Origin: Pelagibacteraceae bacterium AG-422-C23
GTDB lineage: Bacteria; Pseudomonadota; Alphaproteobacteria; Pelagibacterales; Pelagibacteraceae
Reading direction: 5' to 3'
DNA length: 38,344 nucleotides
Assembly: GCA_003213695.1 (NCBI GenBank)
Contig: QCMO01000005.1
Coordinates: 1-38,344, forward strand
Position numbers and translations under genes: made by a program. Below the pieces are notes generated by a model. It ran no database searches. It saw nothing but the letters and a program-made list of their open reading frames with translations, and was not told the origin of the DNA. This document shows positions 1-8,593 of this stretch, piece by piece; the stretch's first letter is position 1; every line of letters begins with the position of its first letter.

Positions 1-523
1 TAATTGATCCTCCTGTTTGAGACCCAACTGAAAGCGGTGCCATTAGTGATGCAACACTTGCCGCTGATCCACTCGAAGAGCCTCCTGGTGTACGAGAGTA
101 ATCGTGAGGATTTGTAGTTTTTGGTGGGCCAAGATACGCCAACTCAGAAGTGTTTGTTTTACCCATTACAATCGCTCCAGCTCCATGCAAAAGTTCAACT
201 ATTTCCGCATTTTGAGAATAAGATTTACCTTTTCTAATTACTGTACCGCATTCAGTTGGCATATCTACAGTCCCAATAATATCTTTTAAAGCAACCGGCA
301 CTCCATGTAATGAGCCAACTGGTTTGCCAGATTTTCTATGCTCGTCTGCATCTGTAGCTTTTTCTAATAAAATCTTTTTATCAAAATGAGCCCAAGCTTT
401 AACATCTTTTTCAAACTTATTTATTCTTTCGACATATTTTTCACACACTTCAACAGATGTTAATTGACCACCTTTAATTTGTGAGGCCATCTCCTCAACA
501 CTAAGTGAAAATATATCAATCAT
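1..523 (-). CDS. Amidase signature family protein (partial, C-terminus outside window)
   Basis: This is the first 174 residues of an amidase-signature (AS) hydrolase, the family that includes GatA and broad-specificity amidases. The start is ATG at 523, and the frame stays open to the window edge, so the C-terminal part is missing. The full Ser-cisSer-Lys triad is visible: Lys80 in VALKD, Ser149 in the GGSSSGSAA loop, and Ser173 in GSQTGGSI, with the 24-residue Ser-Ser spacing typical of the family. The gene starts 3 bp after the dctM stop, so it is the downstream end of the TRAP operon. It is unlikely to be the true GatA, because no gatB or gatC is adjacent. It may instead release a carboxylic acid from an amide related to the transported substrate, but that is inference from position. 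Confidence 0.88.
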   Translation of the reverse strand, partial: MIDIFSLSVEEMASQIKGGQLTSVEVCEKYVERINKFEKDVKAWAHFDKKILLEKATDADEHRKSGKPVGSLHGVPVALKDIIGTVDMPTECGTVIRKGKSYSQNAEIVELLHGAGAIVMGKTNTSELAYLGPPKTTNPHDYSRTPGGSSSGSAASVASLMAPLSVGSQTGGSI

Positions 524-526
524 TTT

Positions 527-1888
527 TTAGTCAGCAAACAATACATCTGGCAGCCATAGAGCTATTCCAGGAAACATGTACATTAAAAACATTCCAAAAA
601 TTACAATACCTAAGAATGGCATAATCCCTTTAAATATTTCCAATAATTCAACATTTGCCTTTTGAACTCCTTTTAAATAATAAGCAGACATTGCCATTGG
701 TGGGGTTAAAAAAGATGTCTGTAAATTTAGAGCAATCAACATTGCAAAGAAATATGGATTTACATTAAAAATCTCTAAAAGAGGCAAAAATATTGGAACA
801 AATATAATTAAAATTTCAGTCCATTCTAAAGGCCAACCTAAAAGAAAAATTATTATTTGAGTTATTACTAAAAATTGCCAAGTTGAAATATTTATTGATG
901 TAAAAAAATGTTCAAAAACTTCATGTCCACCTAAATAAGAAAATACAGATGAAAAAGTCCAAGACCCTATAAACAGCCACATAATCATAGCAGTTGTTTT
1001 TGCAGTTAAAAAAACTGACTCCTTAAAATTTTGCCATTTTAATGTTTTATAAAACCATGATAAAAGAATTGCACCAAATGCTCCTGCTGCTGCTGCTTCT
1101 GCTGGAGTTGCTATTCCTGCCAAAATTGTTCCAAGAACTAACATTATCAGACCAAATAGAGGCACAAAAGAAACTAATACCTCTTTTAAAATTTCTGCCC
1201 TTGGCGGAATGTCTTCTGCTGGTGGTCTGGGTGCTATGGATGGATTGAGCCAAGCTCTAAAAACTGCATAAGCAATATATAAGCCTGCCAACATAAGTCC
1301 TGGGAAAATTGCAGCTGCGAATAATCGAAGTGGTGATAATTGTGCTATTACTGAATAAACAATTAACATAATACTTGGTGGAATTAAAATTCCCAAACAG
1401 CCACCGGAACAAATAATTCCTGATGCAAATTTTTTATCATATCCTGCCTTAACCATCGCTGGCCACGCAAGTAATCCCATTAAAGTTACCACTGCTCCAA
1501 TAATTCCTGTTGCTGTAGAAAATAAAGTACATGTTATTAATGCAGCTACAGCCATAGAGGCTGGTAATCTATGTGCTGCTAATCTAATGGCAAAAAATAA
1601 TTTTGCTACAATTCCAGCTCTTTCAACTAAATATCCCATGAATAAAAAAAGTGGCACTGCTGTTAACACGTTATTATCCATGACTGTATAAGTGTTTTTT
1701 ACAAATAAAGAAAATATTCTATTATCAAATAAATGATCCATTAAGACTGGATCGTAGTAGGCATAATAACCAAAGCCTATGCCCATAGCCATCAAGGTGA
1801 ATGCTATAGGAAACCCTAATAAGACTGCAAATAAAAATACACCCATCATTAAAATTGCTACTTCAGGATTAGTTAGACTAAACAGCAT
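527..1888 (-). CDS. dctM: TRAP transporter large permease (DctM family)
   Basis: This 453-residue, extremely hydrophobic protein has about 12 membrane segments and the Gly/Pro-rich stretches of DctM, such as GGCLGILIPPSIMLIVYS and LTPPMAMSAYYLKG. It is the ion-coupled membrane subunit of a tripartite ATP-independent periplasmic (TRAP) transporter in the inner membrane. Family knowledge says it uses the sodium gradient to import an acid delivered by the DctP protein. The ATG at 1888 overlaps the dctQ end by 11 bp, so the two permease genes are translationally linked. Its length is near the usual 425-450, with a somewhat long loop around residues 215-235. The substrate cannot be read from this subunit; the neighbours suggest a 2-hydroxy or 2-oxo acid. 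Confidence 0.95.
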   Translation of the reverse strand: MLFSLTNPEVAILMMGVFLFAVLLGFPIAFTLMAMGIGFGYYAYYDPVLMDHLFDNRIFSLFVKNTYTVMDNNVLTAVPLFLFMGYLVERAGIVAKLFFAIRLAAHRLPASMAVAALITCTLFSTATGIIGAVVTLMGLLAWPAMVKAGYDKKFASGIICSGGCLGILIPPSIMLIVYSVIAQLSPLRLFAAAIFPGLMLAGLYIAYAVFRAWLNPSIAPRPPAEDIPPRAEILKEVLVSFVPLFGLIMLVLGTILAGIATPAEAAAAGAFGAILLSWFYKTLKWQNFKESVFLTAKTTAMIMWLFIGSWTFSSVFSYLGGHEVFEHFFTSINISTWQFLVITQIIIFLLGWPLEWTEILIIFVPIFLPLLEIFNVNPYFFAMLIALNLQTSFLTPPMAMSAYYLKGVQKANVELLEIFKGIMPFLGIVIFGMFLMYMFPGIALWLPDVLFAD

Positions 1889-2465
1889 TTTCTTTATCTT
1901 CCTCTTGAGATGTTCTCATTAAAATTTTCTCTGTTTCCTCTGCCACAACCATTCTTGCAGGCCATTGACCAGATTGAATGCATAATATTGATCTAAATAC
2001 TTCACTGATTCCTTGAATTATCAGTAGAACACCTGCAGCAGGTATCATAGATTTTACCATATAAATTTGAATCTGCGCAGGGCTACTCCAACTAGTTTCT
2101 TTTATCTTCCAGGCTTGAGCTGCATATTCGTATCCATAAAAGGCTAAAGCAATTACTCCTGGAAAAAAGAAAATAAAATATAAAACTAAATCTATCCATG
2201 CCTGAGTTTTTTGACTGAACAATCTGTAAATTACATCACCTCTTACATGTGCTTCCGTAGCTAAACAATATGCTCCTGACATCATTAATATTGCTCCATA
2301 CATCTGCATACTAAAATCAAAATTCCATAAAGTTGGTGCATTGAAAGCATAGGCCATAACGACCTCATAGACTGTACCTCCCATTAAAATAACTATGCAC
2401 CATGAAAAAGCTTTTCCCATCGAGGTGCTAAGAGTATCAGCAAATCTTATGAAGGATTTCATCAT
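1878..2465 (-). CDS. dctQ: TRAP transporter small permease (DctQ family)
   Basis: This 195-residue inner-membrane protein has four predicted hydrophobic segments. It shows the DctQ pattern of a short cytoplasmic N-terminus, a long second loop (ATEAHVRGDVIYRLFSQ), and a charged C-terminal tail ending in TSQEEDKENAV. DctQ is the small membrane subunit that joins DctM to form the TRAP permease. The two Met codons at 2463-2465 and just inside are equivalent starts. It lies 79 bp downstream of dctP with a GC-rich hairpin between, which suggests lower expression of the permease than of the binding protein. The AHVRGDV segment is the best family marker I can see. Confidence 0.9.
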   Translation of the reverse strand: MMKSFIRFADTLSTSMGKAFSWCIVILMGGTVYEVVMAYAFNAPTLWNFDFSMQMYGAILMMSGAYCLATEAHVRGDVIYRLFSQKTQAWIDLVLYFIFFFPGVIALAFYGYEYAAQAWKIKETSWSSPAQIQIYMVKSMIPAAGVLLIIQGISEVFRSILCIQSGQWPARMVVAEETEKILMRTSQEEDKENAV

Positions 2466-2492
2466 TATTTTTAAAGTATATTAAATTTGGCT

Positions 2493-2527
2493 AAAAAAAA
2501 AGGGGGTTTTTAAACCCCCCCTTTTTT
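2493..2527 (-). terminator. Hairpin between dctP and dctQ, partial terminator or attenuator
   Basis: An A9-G5-T5-A3-C7-T6 tract lies 18 bp past the dctP stop. G 2502-2506 pairs with five of C 2515-2521, and the flanking A and T tracts extend the stem. Read on the minus strand, it is a G:C stem followed by a U-run, the form of an intrinsic terminator. It lies inside an operon, so leaky termination that favours the binding-protein gene is the likely role. The pairing is seen; the function is inferred. Confidence 0.7.
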
Positions 2528-2544
2528 AAAAATTTAAAAGTTAC

Positions 2545-3702
2545 TTAAATTTTAACTTTTGCGATTGGACCAAACTCATTTTCATAAGCTAATTTGTAGT
2601 TCGGCTGATTCATCAACAGATACTTCATTGTTCTTTTAGCGTATGCTTTTTGAGATGCGATAATTTTCTTAAAGAAAGGATCTTTCTTAGAAAAATCACC
2701 TACAATTTTATCCCAGCCTTTTAACTGTTCAGCTAAAATAGCATCAGATGTTTGGTACACATTAACCTTATGCTCATTCATCAACTTACCTAAGTCAGTT
2801 GAATATCTGACTAAAGCTTTAAAGTAGTTATCTGAGTTTGCAGCATAAGCAGCATTTTTCAAGATAGCTTGATGAGCAGGTGAAAGGCTATTGTATCTTT
2901 TTTTGTTCACCGGTATCTCAAACATTTCTTGAGACTGGTGGAAACTACCTAAGTGATAGTGTTTAGATACATCTTGCATTCCAAACTGTGAGTCTGATGT
3001 TGGGTTGTTAAATTCAGCAGCATCAATCAAACCTGTTTTCATTGCTGGTTGGATTTCACCACCTGGTAATTGTCTTACGACCATTCCCATAGCAGTTAAA
3101 ACGTTAGTAGCAAGACCAACTGTTCTATACTTCATTCCTTTAACATCAGATACTTTTGTTACGTTCTTTTTAAACCAACCAAAAGGTTGTGCTGGCATAG
3201 GCATATGAAAGAATCCAATATAATCGAATCCAACTGAAGCTACTGCTTCTTCATATAATTTTCTTCCTCCACCATACTCCATCCATCCCATAACTTCTTG
3301 AGATGACATTCCGTATGAAGGACCAGTTCCAAAAAGTGAAGCTGCAGGATTTTTACCATACCAATATGCTGTCACCCAGTGACCCATATCAAGGTTTCCA
3401 TCACTTACCGCCGCTCCAATCTCTGAAGTTTTAACAACCGCACCAACTGGTTGAAGGTCTATTTTAAGTGTTCCTCCAGACATTTCTTTTACCATGTTGC
3501 AGTAGTCGCCAGCCATTTCAAAAAAGATGTTAGCGCCTGAAGGCCAAGCTGCTTGCATCTTTAATGTAACGTGACCGTCTGCTCTTGCAATGTTTGGCAT
3601 TGCAACTGTAGCTGCAGCAACAGCTCCAGCTTTAGCAGCAGTTTTAAAGAACTTACGTCTTGAAGATGTTTTAATCTTCAATGATTTATTTTCTTTTGTC
3701 AT
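2545..3702 (-). CDS. dctP: TRAP substrate-binding protein DctP, TakP-like, Tat-exported
   Basis: This 385-residue periplasmic binding protein captures an organic acid for DctQM. The N-terminus carries a twin-arginine signal: SRRKFFK at residues 14-20, then a hydrophobic Ala-rich segment ending near NIARADG (residues 37-43). The protein is therefore exported folded, which is common for TRAP proteins of the TakP subfamily. Arg193 in MKYRTVG fits the invariant carboxylate-binding Arg, and the DAAEFNNP segment (about 217-224) fits the TakP region that contacts sodium or calcium and the oxoacid. TakP-family proteins bind pyruvate, other 2-oxoacids or lactate. A strong Shine-Dalgarno sequence (AGGAG, plus-strand 3708-3712) precedes the ATG. 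The neighbouring D- and L-2-hydroxyacid oxidases support a lactate, glycolate or pyruvate-like substrate. Confidence 0.93.
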   Translation of the reverse strand: MTKENKSLKIKTSSRRKFFKTAAKAGAVAAATVAMPNIARADGHVTLKMQAAWPSGANIFFEMAGDYCNMVKEMSGGTLKIDLQPVGAVVKTSEIGAAVSDGNLDMGHWVTAYWYGKNPAASLFGTGPSYGMSSQEVMGWMEYGGGRKLYEEAVASVGFDYIGFFHMPMPAQPFGWFKKNVTKVSDVKGMKYRTVGLATNVLTAMGMVVRQLPGGEIQPAMKTGLIDAAEFNNPTSDSQFGMQDVSKHYHLGSFHQSQEMFEIPVNKKRYNSLSPAHQAILKNAAYAANSDNYFKALVRYSTDLGKLMNEHKVNVYQTSDAILAEQLKGWDKIVGDFSKKDPFFKKIIASQKAYAKRTMKYLLMNQPNYKLAYENEFGPIAKVKI

Positions 3703-3726
3703 TATTACTCCTATTAAAGTTAATTA

Positions 3727-3761
3727 ACTCTAATAATTTAAACACAGATTTAGATTAGAGT
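3727..3761. promoter_or_regulatory. 8-bp inverted repeat in the dctP upstream region
   Basis: ACTCTAAT at 3727-3734 and ATTAGAGT at 3754-3761 are perfect inverted copies separated by 19 bp, 25 bp before the dctP start. They could be a dimeric repressor site (centre-to-centre spacing 27 bp) or the stem of a leader hairpin. Just upstream is an unusually GC-rich patch (3774-3787) in an otherwise AT-rich gap. No -10/-35 pair is convincing enough to mark. Confidence 0.4.
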
Positions 3762-3820
3762 CTTTCTAAAAAATCGCGTAGATGTCGCAGAACTTAATTA
3801 ATTTACAATCCTTAGTAGAA

Positions 3821-4774
3821 TTAATTTACTTTGTTTTTGCAATTTCCTGTTTTAAAAAATTCATCAATATTATCAATCGCTAAATTCGCCATTGCAATCC
3901 TAGTATCTTTAGTTGCACTTCCTAAATGAGGTAAAATAAAAGCTGTTTTTACTTTTAAGTAACCTGGATTTAGATTTGGTTCATTCTTGTAAACATCCAA
4001 ACCGACAGCATAAATTTTTCTTCTATTTAGTGCATCGATTAAAGCTTCATCCTCAATTATGTCTCCTCTTGCAACGTTAGTTATAATTGCTCCTTTAGGA
4101 AAATACTCAACTGTCTCTTTATTAATCATATTTTCAGTTTCTTTAGTAGCTGGACAACAAATTGATAACACGTCTGAAACAGAAAAAAGACTTTTAATAT
4201 CATCATGATAAATGGCCCCATCTTCTTTTTCATCTTTTAATTTAGATCTATTATGATAATGGATTACCATCCCTAAAGATTTAGCTATCTTGGCAATCTT
4301 CTGTCCTATTCTTCCCATGCCTAAAATACCTAGTCTTGTTCCTGTTAATTGTTTACCAATTAAATAATCAGCCGACCATTTCCAACCACCTTCTCGTGCA
4401 GCCTCTATTCCCTCTGCTGCTCTTCTACATGCACCTAAAATTAATAAAATACCAATTTCTGCAGTTGCATCTGACAAAACTTCAGGAGTATTTGTTACAG
4501 CAATACCTTTTTTTTTTGCAGCCTCTAAGTCGATATTTCCAAAACCAACTGCAAAGTTAGATATTATTTTTATAGTTTCAGGTAGCTTATTAATTGTTTC
4601 TTTATCCATTTTATCTGTAAGTGAAGTGAGAATACCATCGCAACCCTTACTCATTTCAATAACCTTTGACTGAGAATATAATTCATCATTACTATTAAAT
4701 ATTGGATCAAAAATTTTTGAGGCTTTATCTTCGCTATCTTTAATTAATTTTCTTGTTATCAAGATTTTTTTCAT
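3821..4774 (-). CDS. D-2-hydroxyacid dehydrogenase (glyoxylate/hydroxypyruvate reductase type)
   Basis: This 317-residue NAD(P)-dependent D-isomer-specific 2-hydroxyacid dehydrogenase interconverts a 2-oxoacid and its D-2-hydroxyacid in the cytoplasm, for example glyoxylate with glycolate or hydroxypyruvate with D-glycerate. The Rossmann motif GMGRIG is at residues 152-157. The catalytic triad is visible as Arg236 (NVARGD), Glu265 (VYKNEP) and His283 (LPHLGSAT). The substrate-loop motif FAVGFGNID (about 74-82) fits the GyaR/GRHPR branch. It is separated by 16 bp from the upstream FAD oxidase gene and shares its strand. Its place between a TRAP transporter and hydroxyacid oxidases suggests it recycles or balances the same oxoacid pool. 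The exact substrate is not determinable here. Confidence 0.9.
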   Translation of the reverse strand: MKKILITRKLIKDSEDKASKIFDPIFNSNDELYSQSKVIEMSKGCDGILTSLTDKMDKETINKLPETIKIISNFAVGFGNIDLEAAKKKGIAVTNTPEVLSDATAEIGILLILGACRRAAEGIEAAREGGWKWSADYLIGKQLTGTRLGILGMGRIGQKIAKIAKSLGMVIHYHNRSKLKDEKEDGAIYHDDIKSLFSVSDVLSICCPATKETENMINKETVEYFPKGAIITNVARGDIIEDEALIDALNRRKIYAVGLDVYKNEPNLNPGYLKVKTAFILPHLGSATKDTRIAMANLAIDNIDEFFKTGNCKNKVN

Positions 4775-4790
4775 AATTATTTCCTTAATA

Positions 4791-6164
4791 TTAATTCAGA
4801 TCAAATATTTTTCCAGGATTCATGATATTATTTTGATCGATACTTCTTTTAATCATTTTCATAACTGGAATATTGTCACCATGTTCCTCTAATAAATATT
4901 CTTTTTTATGAAGACCTACTCCATGTTCACCTGTTATTGTTCCATTTAATTCTAATGCTTTTTTAATCAACAAATCATTAAATTCTCTTATCTTTTTATA
5001 CATTTCTTTTTTTTCTGGATCAAAAGGCAAAAGAACATGAAAATTTCCATCTCCTAGATGGCCAACCATTGGAGCTCTAAGTCCAAATTTTTTAGCTTGT
5101 TCCTCAGCATAATTTACACATTCAGTTATATTTGAAATTGGTAGACACACATCTGTTGAATAAACTCTTCCATTGTTGATTAAAGCTTTTACTGAGTAAT
5201 ACACATCCCATCTTGCTTTCCAAAGCTTATTTCTTTCTTCAAGATCTTTTGCCCATTTAAATGAACTGCCATTGTTATCTTTTGATATTTCCTCAACTAT
5301 TTTAATATTTTCATTATTTGAAATTTCAGATCCATGAAATTCAAAAAATAATGTTGGAACTTCCTGAATATCTTTTAATTTTGAATATCTAATACTTATT
5401 CCCATTTGATCTTTATTAAGCATCTCAATTCTTGCTATTGGAATACCATACTGAATTACTTGTTGAGCAGTTTGGACTGCATTTTCTAAAGTTGGAAAAT
5501 GACATACTGCAGCCATTATACTTTCTGGTATAGGAGATAATCTTAATTGAACCTCAGTTATTATTCCTAATGTTCCTTCTGAGCCAATAAAAAGATTTGT
5601 CAAATTATATCCCGCGGAAGTTTTTTTAGTTCTACTACCTGTATTTATAATATCGCCATTGGGCAAAACTACAGTGAGACCACTAATTACTGTTTTCATT
5701 GTTCCATATTTTACAGCCATTGTTCCTGAGGCTGAAGTTGACGCCATACCACCAATAGCTGCATTAGCACCAGGATCAATCGGAAAAAAAACCCCATCTT
5801 CTCTTAAATAATCATTTAATTGTTCTTTAGTAACACAAGCTTGAACTCTACAGTCAAAATCCTCAACGTTTACGCTTAAAATTTTATTCATTTTTTCAAG
5901 GCAAATTGTTATACCTTTTTCATTACCTACTACATTTCCTTCTAAAGAAGTTCCCGTTCCATAAGGCACTACTGGAATTTTATGTTCATTGCATAATCTT
6001 AATACTTTGGAGACTTCATCATTTGTCTCAGGAAAAACTACAGCTTTAGATAAAACAGGATCATAAGTATCTTCTCCTCTGGCATAATTAGCCCTTGTTG
6101 ATTCAGAGGTTGAGAATCTTCCATTAAAAATTTTTTTTAATTCTGATTGAACTTGCTCATTCAT
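4791..6164 (-). CDS. FAD-linked D-lactate dehydrogenase / D-2-hydroxyacid oxidase (LDHD/DLD family)
   Basis: This 457-residue protein has a PCMH-type FAD domain followed by a GlcD-type C-terminal domain. The FAD-binding loop PYGTGTSLEGNV is at residues 67-78, and GSEGTLGIITE at 194-204. The C-terminal domain shows GHLGDGNFH and GEHGVG, the conserved metal-site motifs. The GTGTSLEG form and the overall length match mitochondrial-type D-lactate dehydrogenase (LDHD/DLD1) better than GlcD of the three-subunit glycolate oxidase, and no glcE or glcF is adjacent. It should oxidise a D-2-hydroxyacid to the 2-oxoacid and pass electrons to cytochrome c or quinone. The aminotransferase gene is 38 bp upstream. 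This is the D-specific counterpart of the two L-specific enzymes further along. Confidence 0.9.
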   Translation of the reverse strand: MNEQVQSELKKIFNGRFSTSESTRANYARGEDTYDPVLSKAVVFPETNDEVSKVLRLCNEHKIPVVPYGTGTSLEGNVVGNEKGITICLEKMNKILSVNVEDFDCRVQACVTKEQLNDYLREDGVFFPIDPGANAAIGGMASTSASGTMAVKYGTMKTVISGLTVVLPNGDIINTGSRTKKTSAGYNLTNLFIGSEGTLGIITEVQLRLSPIPESIMAAVCHFPTLENAVQTAQQVIQYGIPIARIEMLNKDQMGISIRYSKLKDIQEVPTLFFEFHGSEISNNENIKIVEEISKDNNGSSFKWAKDLEERNKLWKARWDVYYSVKALINNGRVYSTDVCLPISNITECVNYAEEQAKKFGLRAPMVGHLGDGNFHVLLPFDPEKKEMYKKIREFNDLLIKKALELNGTITGEHGVGLHKKEYLLEEHGDNIPVMKMIKRSIDQNNIMNPGKIFDLN

Positions 6165-6202
6165 AAGACAAATATTATTAGAGTTTTATAGGAAAATATA
6201 GT

Positions 6203-7369
6203 CTATTTAGACAACATTTTTTTCAGATTTTCCAGCGCATCAGAAATATTTTGCTGTGAACACGCAAAGCTAAATCTTACATAATCACTACAAGTTTTAC
6301 CGAATGCTGTACCAGGAACAATTGCAACTCCGGCTTCATGCATAGCCTTTTTACAAAATTCGGCTCCATTCATTCCTGTTCCAATAACCTTCGGAAAAGC
6401 ATAAAAAGCTCCACCTGGCAAACTACATTCAACACCTGGCAAGCTATTTAATCCCTCATGGATTAACTTTCTTCTTTCAGTAAACTTTTTCATCATTTCA
6501 TGTATCGAGTCATCGGGACCATCTAAGGCTGCTATTCCAGCAAATTGTGCAGCTGCATTTACACATGATACACTATTTATTAGAAGCTTATTAACGTGTT
6601 GAACTAAATCTTTAGGCCAAAAGCTCCAACCTAATCTCCAACCAGTCATAGAATAAGCTTTACTCCAACCTTCTAATACAATTAATCTTTCTCTCAGTTC
6701 AGGATAATTAAAAAATGTTGGCATTTCTTTATCATCAAAAATTTGCCTACTATATATTTCATCACTTAAAATTGTAACATGAGGATGTTTTTTTAAACCT
6801 TCAGCTAACTTATCAATCTCTGATTTTTCAACAAAACTTCCAGTTGGATTGTTTGGATTTATTAATATTAGTAATCTTGTCTTTTCTGTTATTAAAGAAA
6901 GAATTTTATCTGCTTTAAATTTTAAATCCTTATCCTCAGTTAAATCATATTGAACAGAGGTTGAGCCTGTATAATTAATCATAGACTCATAAATAGGGAA
7001 AGCTGGTGTTGGATGAATGATTTCTGCTCCTGGTTCACCAAAACATTGAATTGCGTAACTCATAGTTGGTTTTCCGCCAGGCATTATTAAAATTCTCTCA
7101 AAATCTACTTCTACATCGTATCTTTTTTTAATCCATCTTGTAACTGCTTGTCTGCACTCAGGAATACCATTGGACATAACATATCCATGATGTCCGTCAT
7201 CTAAGGCTTTTTTTGCAGCTTCTACAACGTGTTTAGGAGTTTTAAAATCCGGCTGTCCTAGCCCCATATGAATCATCGGGTTTCCTTGTGCTTCTAACTT
7301 TTTTGCCTCTGCTAAAACTGCAAATGCTGACTCGGTTCCAAGATTTTCTAAATTTTTTGCTAATTTCAT
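6203..7369 (-). CDS. Class I/II pyridoxal-phosphate aminotransferase
   Basis: This 388-residue fold-type I aminotransferase resembles the aspartate aminotransferase Ib group. The N-terminal substrate loop MGLGQPDFKTP (35-45) is followed by NPNNPTG (171-177), the PLP-ring Asp203 and Tyr206 in SDEIYS, the Schiff-base Lys237 in GWSKAYSMTGWR, and a C-terminal Arg in VRFSF that should bind the substrate carboxylate. It moves an amino group between an amino acid and a 2-oxoacid in the cytoplasm. Its place between D- and L-2-hydroxyacid oxidases suggests that it aminates the oxoacid they produce, for example glyoxylate to glycine or pyruvate to alanine. That would suit a SAR11 cell that needs external glycine or serine precursors. 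The substrate is inferred, not shown. Confidence 0.9.
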   Translation of the reverse strand: MKLAKNLENLGTESAFAVLAEAKKLEAQGNPMIHMGLGQPDFKTPKHVVEAAKKALDDGHHGYVMSNGIPECRQAVTRWIKKRYDVEVDFERILIMPGGKPTMSYAIQCFGEPGAEIIHPTPAFPIYESMINYTGSTSVQYDLTEDKDLKFKADKILSLITEKTRLLILINPNNPTGSFVEKSEIDKLAEGLKKHPHVTILSDEIYSRQIFDDKEMPTFFNYPELRERLIVLEGWSKAYSMTGWRLGWSFWPKDLVQHVNKLLINSVSCVNAAAQFAGIAALDGPDDSIHEMMKKFTERRKLIHEGLNSLPGVECSLPGGAFYAFPKVIGTGMNGAEFCKKAMHEAGVAIVPGTAFGKTCSDYVRFSFACSQQNISDALENLKKMLSK

Positions 7370-7441
7370 AATTTATCCTAATATTTTTATTCCATTGATT
7401 AATCTATTTTTTTTATAACTAGTTTTTATAAGTAATTAAAT

Positions 7442-8593
7442 TTATTTTCTATAAATTAATTTTGAACTGTCTAACTCTTTCAAATTTTTACATCCCATCA
7501 AAACCATGTTTCGATTTATTTCATCATGCACATTTTGTAACAAGTGTTCTACACCTTCCTGACCACCCGCTGCCAACGAAAATAAGAACATTTTGCCAAA
7601 GCTACAGGCTTTTGCACCTGCCGCTAAAGCTTTTAAAACGTGCGTTCCTCTTCTCACTCCACCATCTAATATAATTTCCAACTTATCACCCACTGCATCA
7701 GAAATTGCTTTTACCTGATCAAATGGTGCTCTAGAACCATCTAGTTGACGTCCACCATGATTTGAAATCATGATTGCTGTACAACCAATGTCGATTGCCT
7801 TTTTTGCATCCTCTACTGACATCACACCTTTTAATGCAAAAGGTCCATTCCATTTTTTTGCACAGTATTCTGCATCTTTCCAACCCATAGAGGGATCATA
7901 TTGTTCATTAATATATTCGATTACTGATTTTGCAATATTTGTTCCTTTGTCAGTTTTCTTTTTAACGTTCGATAACTCAAACCTTTTGCCTGTTAAATAA
8001 TTAAACACCCAACCTGGTCTCATTGCAAAACTCATCAAGCTTTTTAGTGTGAGCTTTGGTGGAGTGGTAAATCCTGTTCTGTGATCTTTTTCTCTATTTC
8101 CAGCGACTAATGTATCTACAGTAAGACACATGGCGTCAAATCCTGCTCTTCTTGATCTATCAATTAAGTCATTTGTAATTGATTGATCTTTATGAACATA
8201 AAGTTGAAATAATTTTGGACCACTTGAAATATTTGATATTTCTTCAATGGAGTTATTGCTCATCGAGGACATACTATAAAAAGTGTTAAATTTTTCTGCA
8301 GCTCTTGCTGAAGCTTTATCACCTTCAGAATGATAAAGTCTTTGCATTGCACTTGGAGAAAGAAAAATTGGCATATCGATTTTTCTACCAAATAAAGTAG
8401 TAGATAAATCTGGTTTGCCAACTTTTGCTAAAATACTTGGAATCAAATCACAATCATCAAATGAAGCTGTATTTCTTCTTAAAGTCAATTCGTCGTCTGC
8501 TCCACCATCTATGTAATGAAAAATCGGTGAAGGTAATTTTTTTTTTGCTAAACTTCTAAAATCTTCAAAATTATAACAATCTTTTAAATTCAC
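7442..8593 (-). CDS. lldD: FMN-dependent L-2-hydroxyacid dehydrogenase, copy 1 (LldD-like)
   Basis: This 383-residue TIM-barrel flavoenzyme of the glycolate oxidase / L-lactate dehydrogenase family oxidises an L-2-hydroxyacid to a 2-oxoacid. The active-site set is complete: Tyr27, Tyr132, Asp160, Lys255, His279 and Arg282 (SNHGGRQLDG). The FMN-phosphate loop is canonical, LDGGVRRG (299-306). Compared with spinach glycolate oxidase, Lys, His and Arg are shifted by about 22 extra residues, consistent with the longer loop 4 of dehydrogenases. The start is GTG at 8593. It shares one base with the TAG stop of the upstream copy (TAGTG), and its N-terminus aligns with that copy from residue 1, which supports this start. 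The pair arose by tandem duplication. Confidence 0.92.
   Translation of the reverse strand: MNLKDCYNFEDFRSLAKKKLPSPIFHYIDGGADDELTLRRNTASFDDCDLIPSILAKVGKPDLSTTLFGRKIDMPIFLSPSAMQRLYHSEGDKASARAAEKFNTFYSMSSMSNNSIEEISNISSGPKLFQLYVHKDQSITNDLIDRSRRAGFDAMCLTVDTLVAGNREKDHRTGFTTPPKLTLKSLMSFAMRPGWVFNYLTGKRFELSNVKKKTDKGTNIAKSVIEYINEQYDPSMGWKDAEYCAKKWNGPFALKGVMSVEDAKKAIDIGCTAIMISNHGGRQLDGSRAPFDQVKAISDAVGDKLEIILDGGVRRGTHVLKALAAGAKACSFGKMFLFSLAAGGQEGVEHLLQNVHDEINRNMVLMGCKNLKELDSSKLIYRK

Noticed and set aside
104-289. Plus-strand open frame of 61 residues
   Set aside because: It lies opposite the amidase gene, whose catalytic motifs are clear on the minus strand.
1042-1253. Two opposing 68-residue frames inside dctM
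   Set aside because: Both are other-frame readings of the Ala/Leu-rich dctM segment.
3774-3787. GC-rich patch as a short palindrome (operator) upstream of dctP
   Set aside because: Only 3 bp pair at its ends; too little to call a site on its own.
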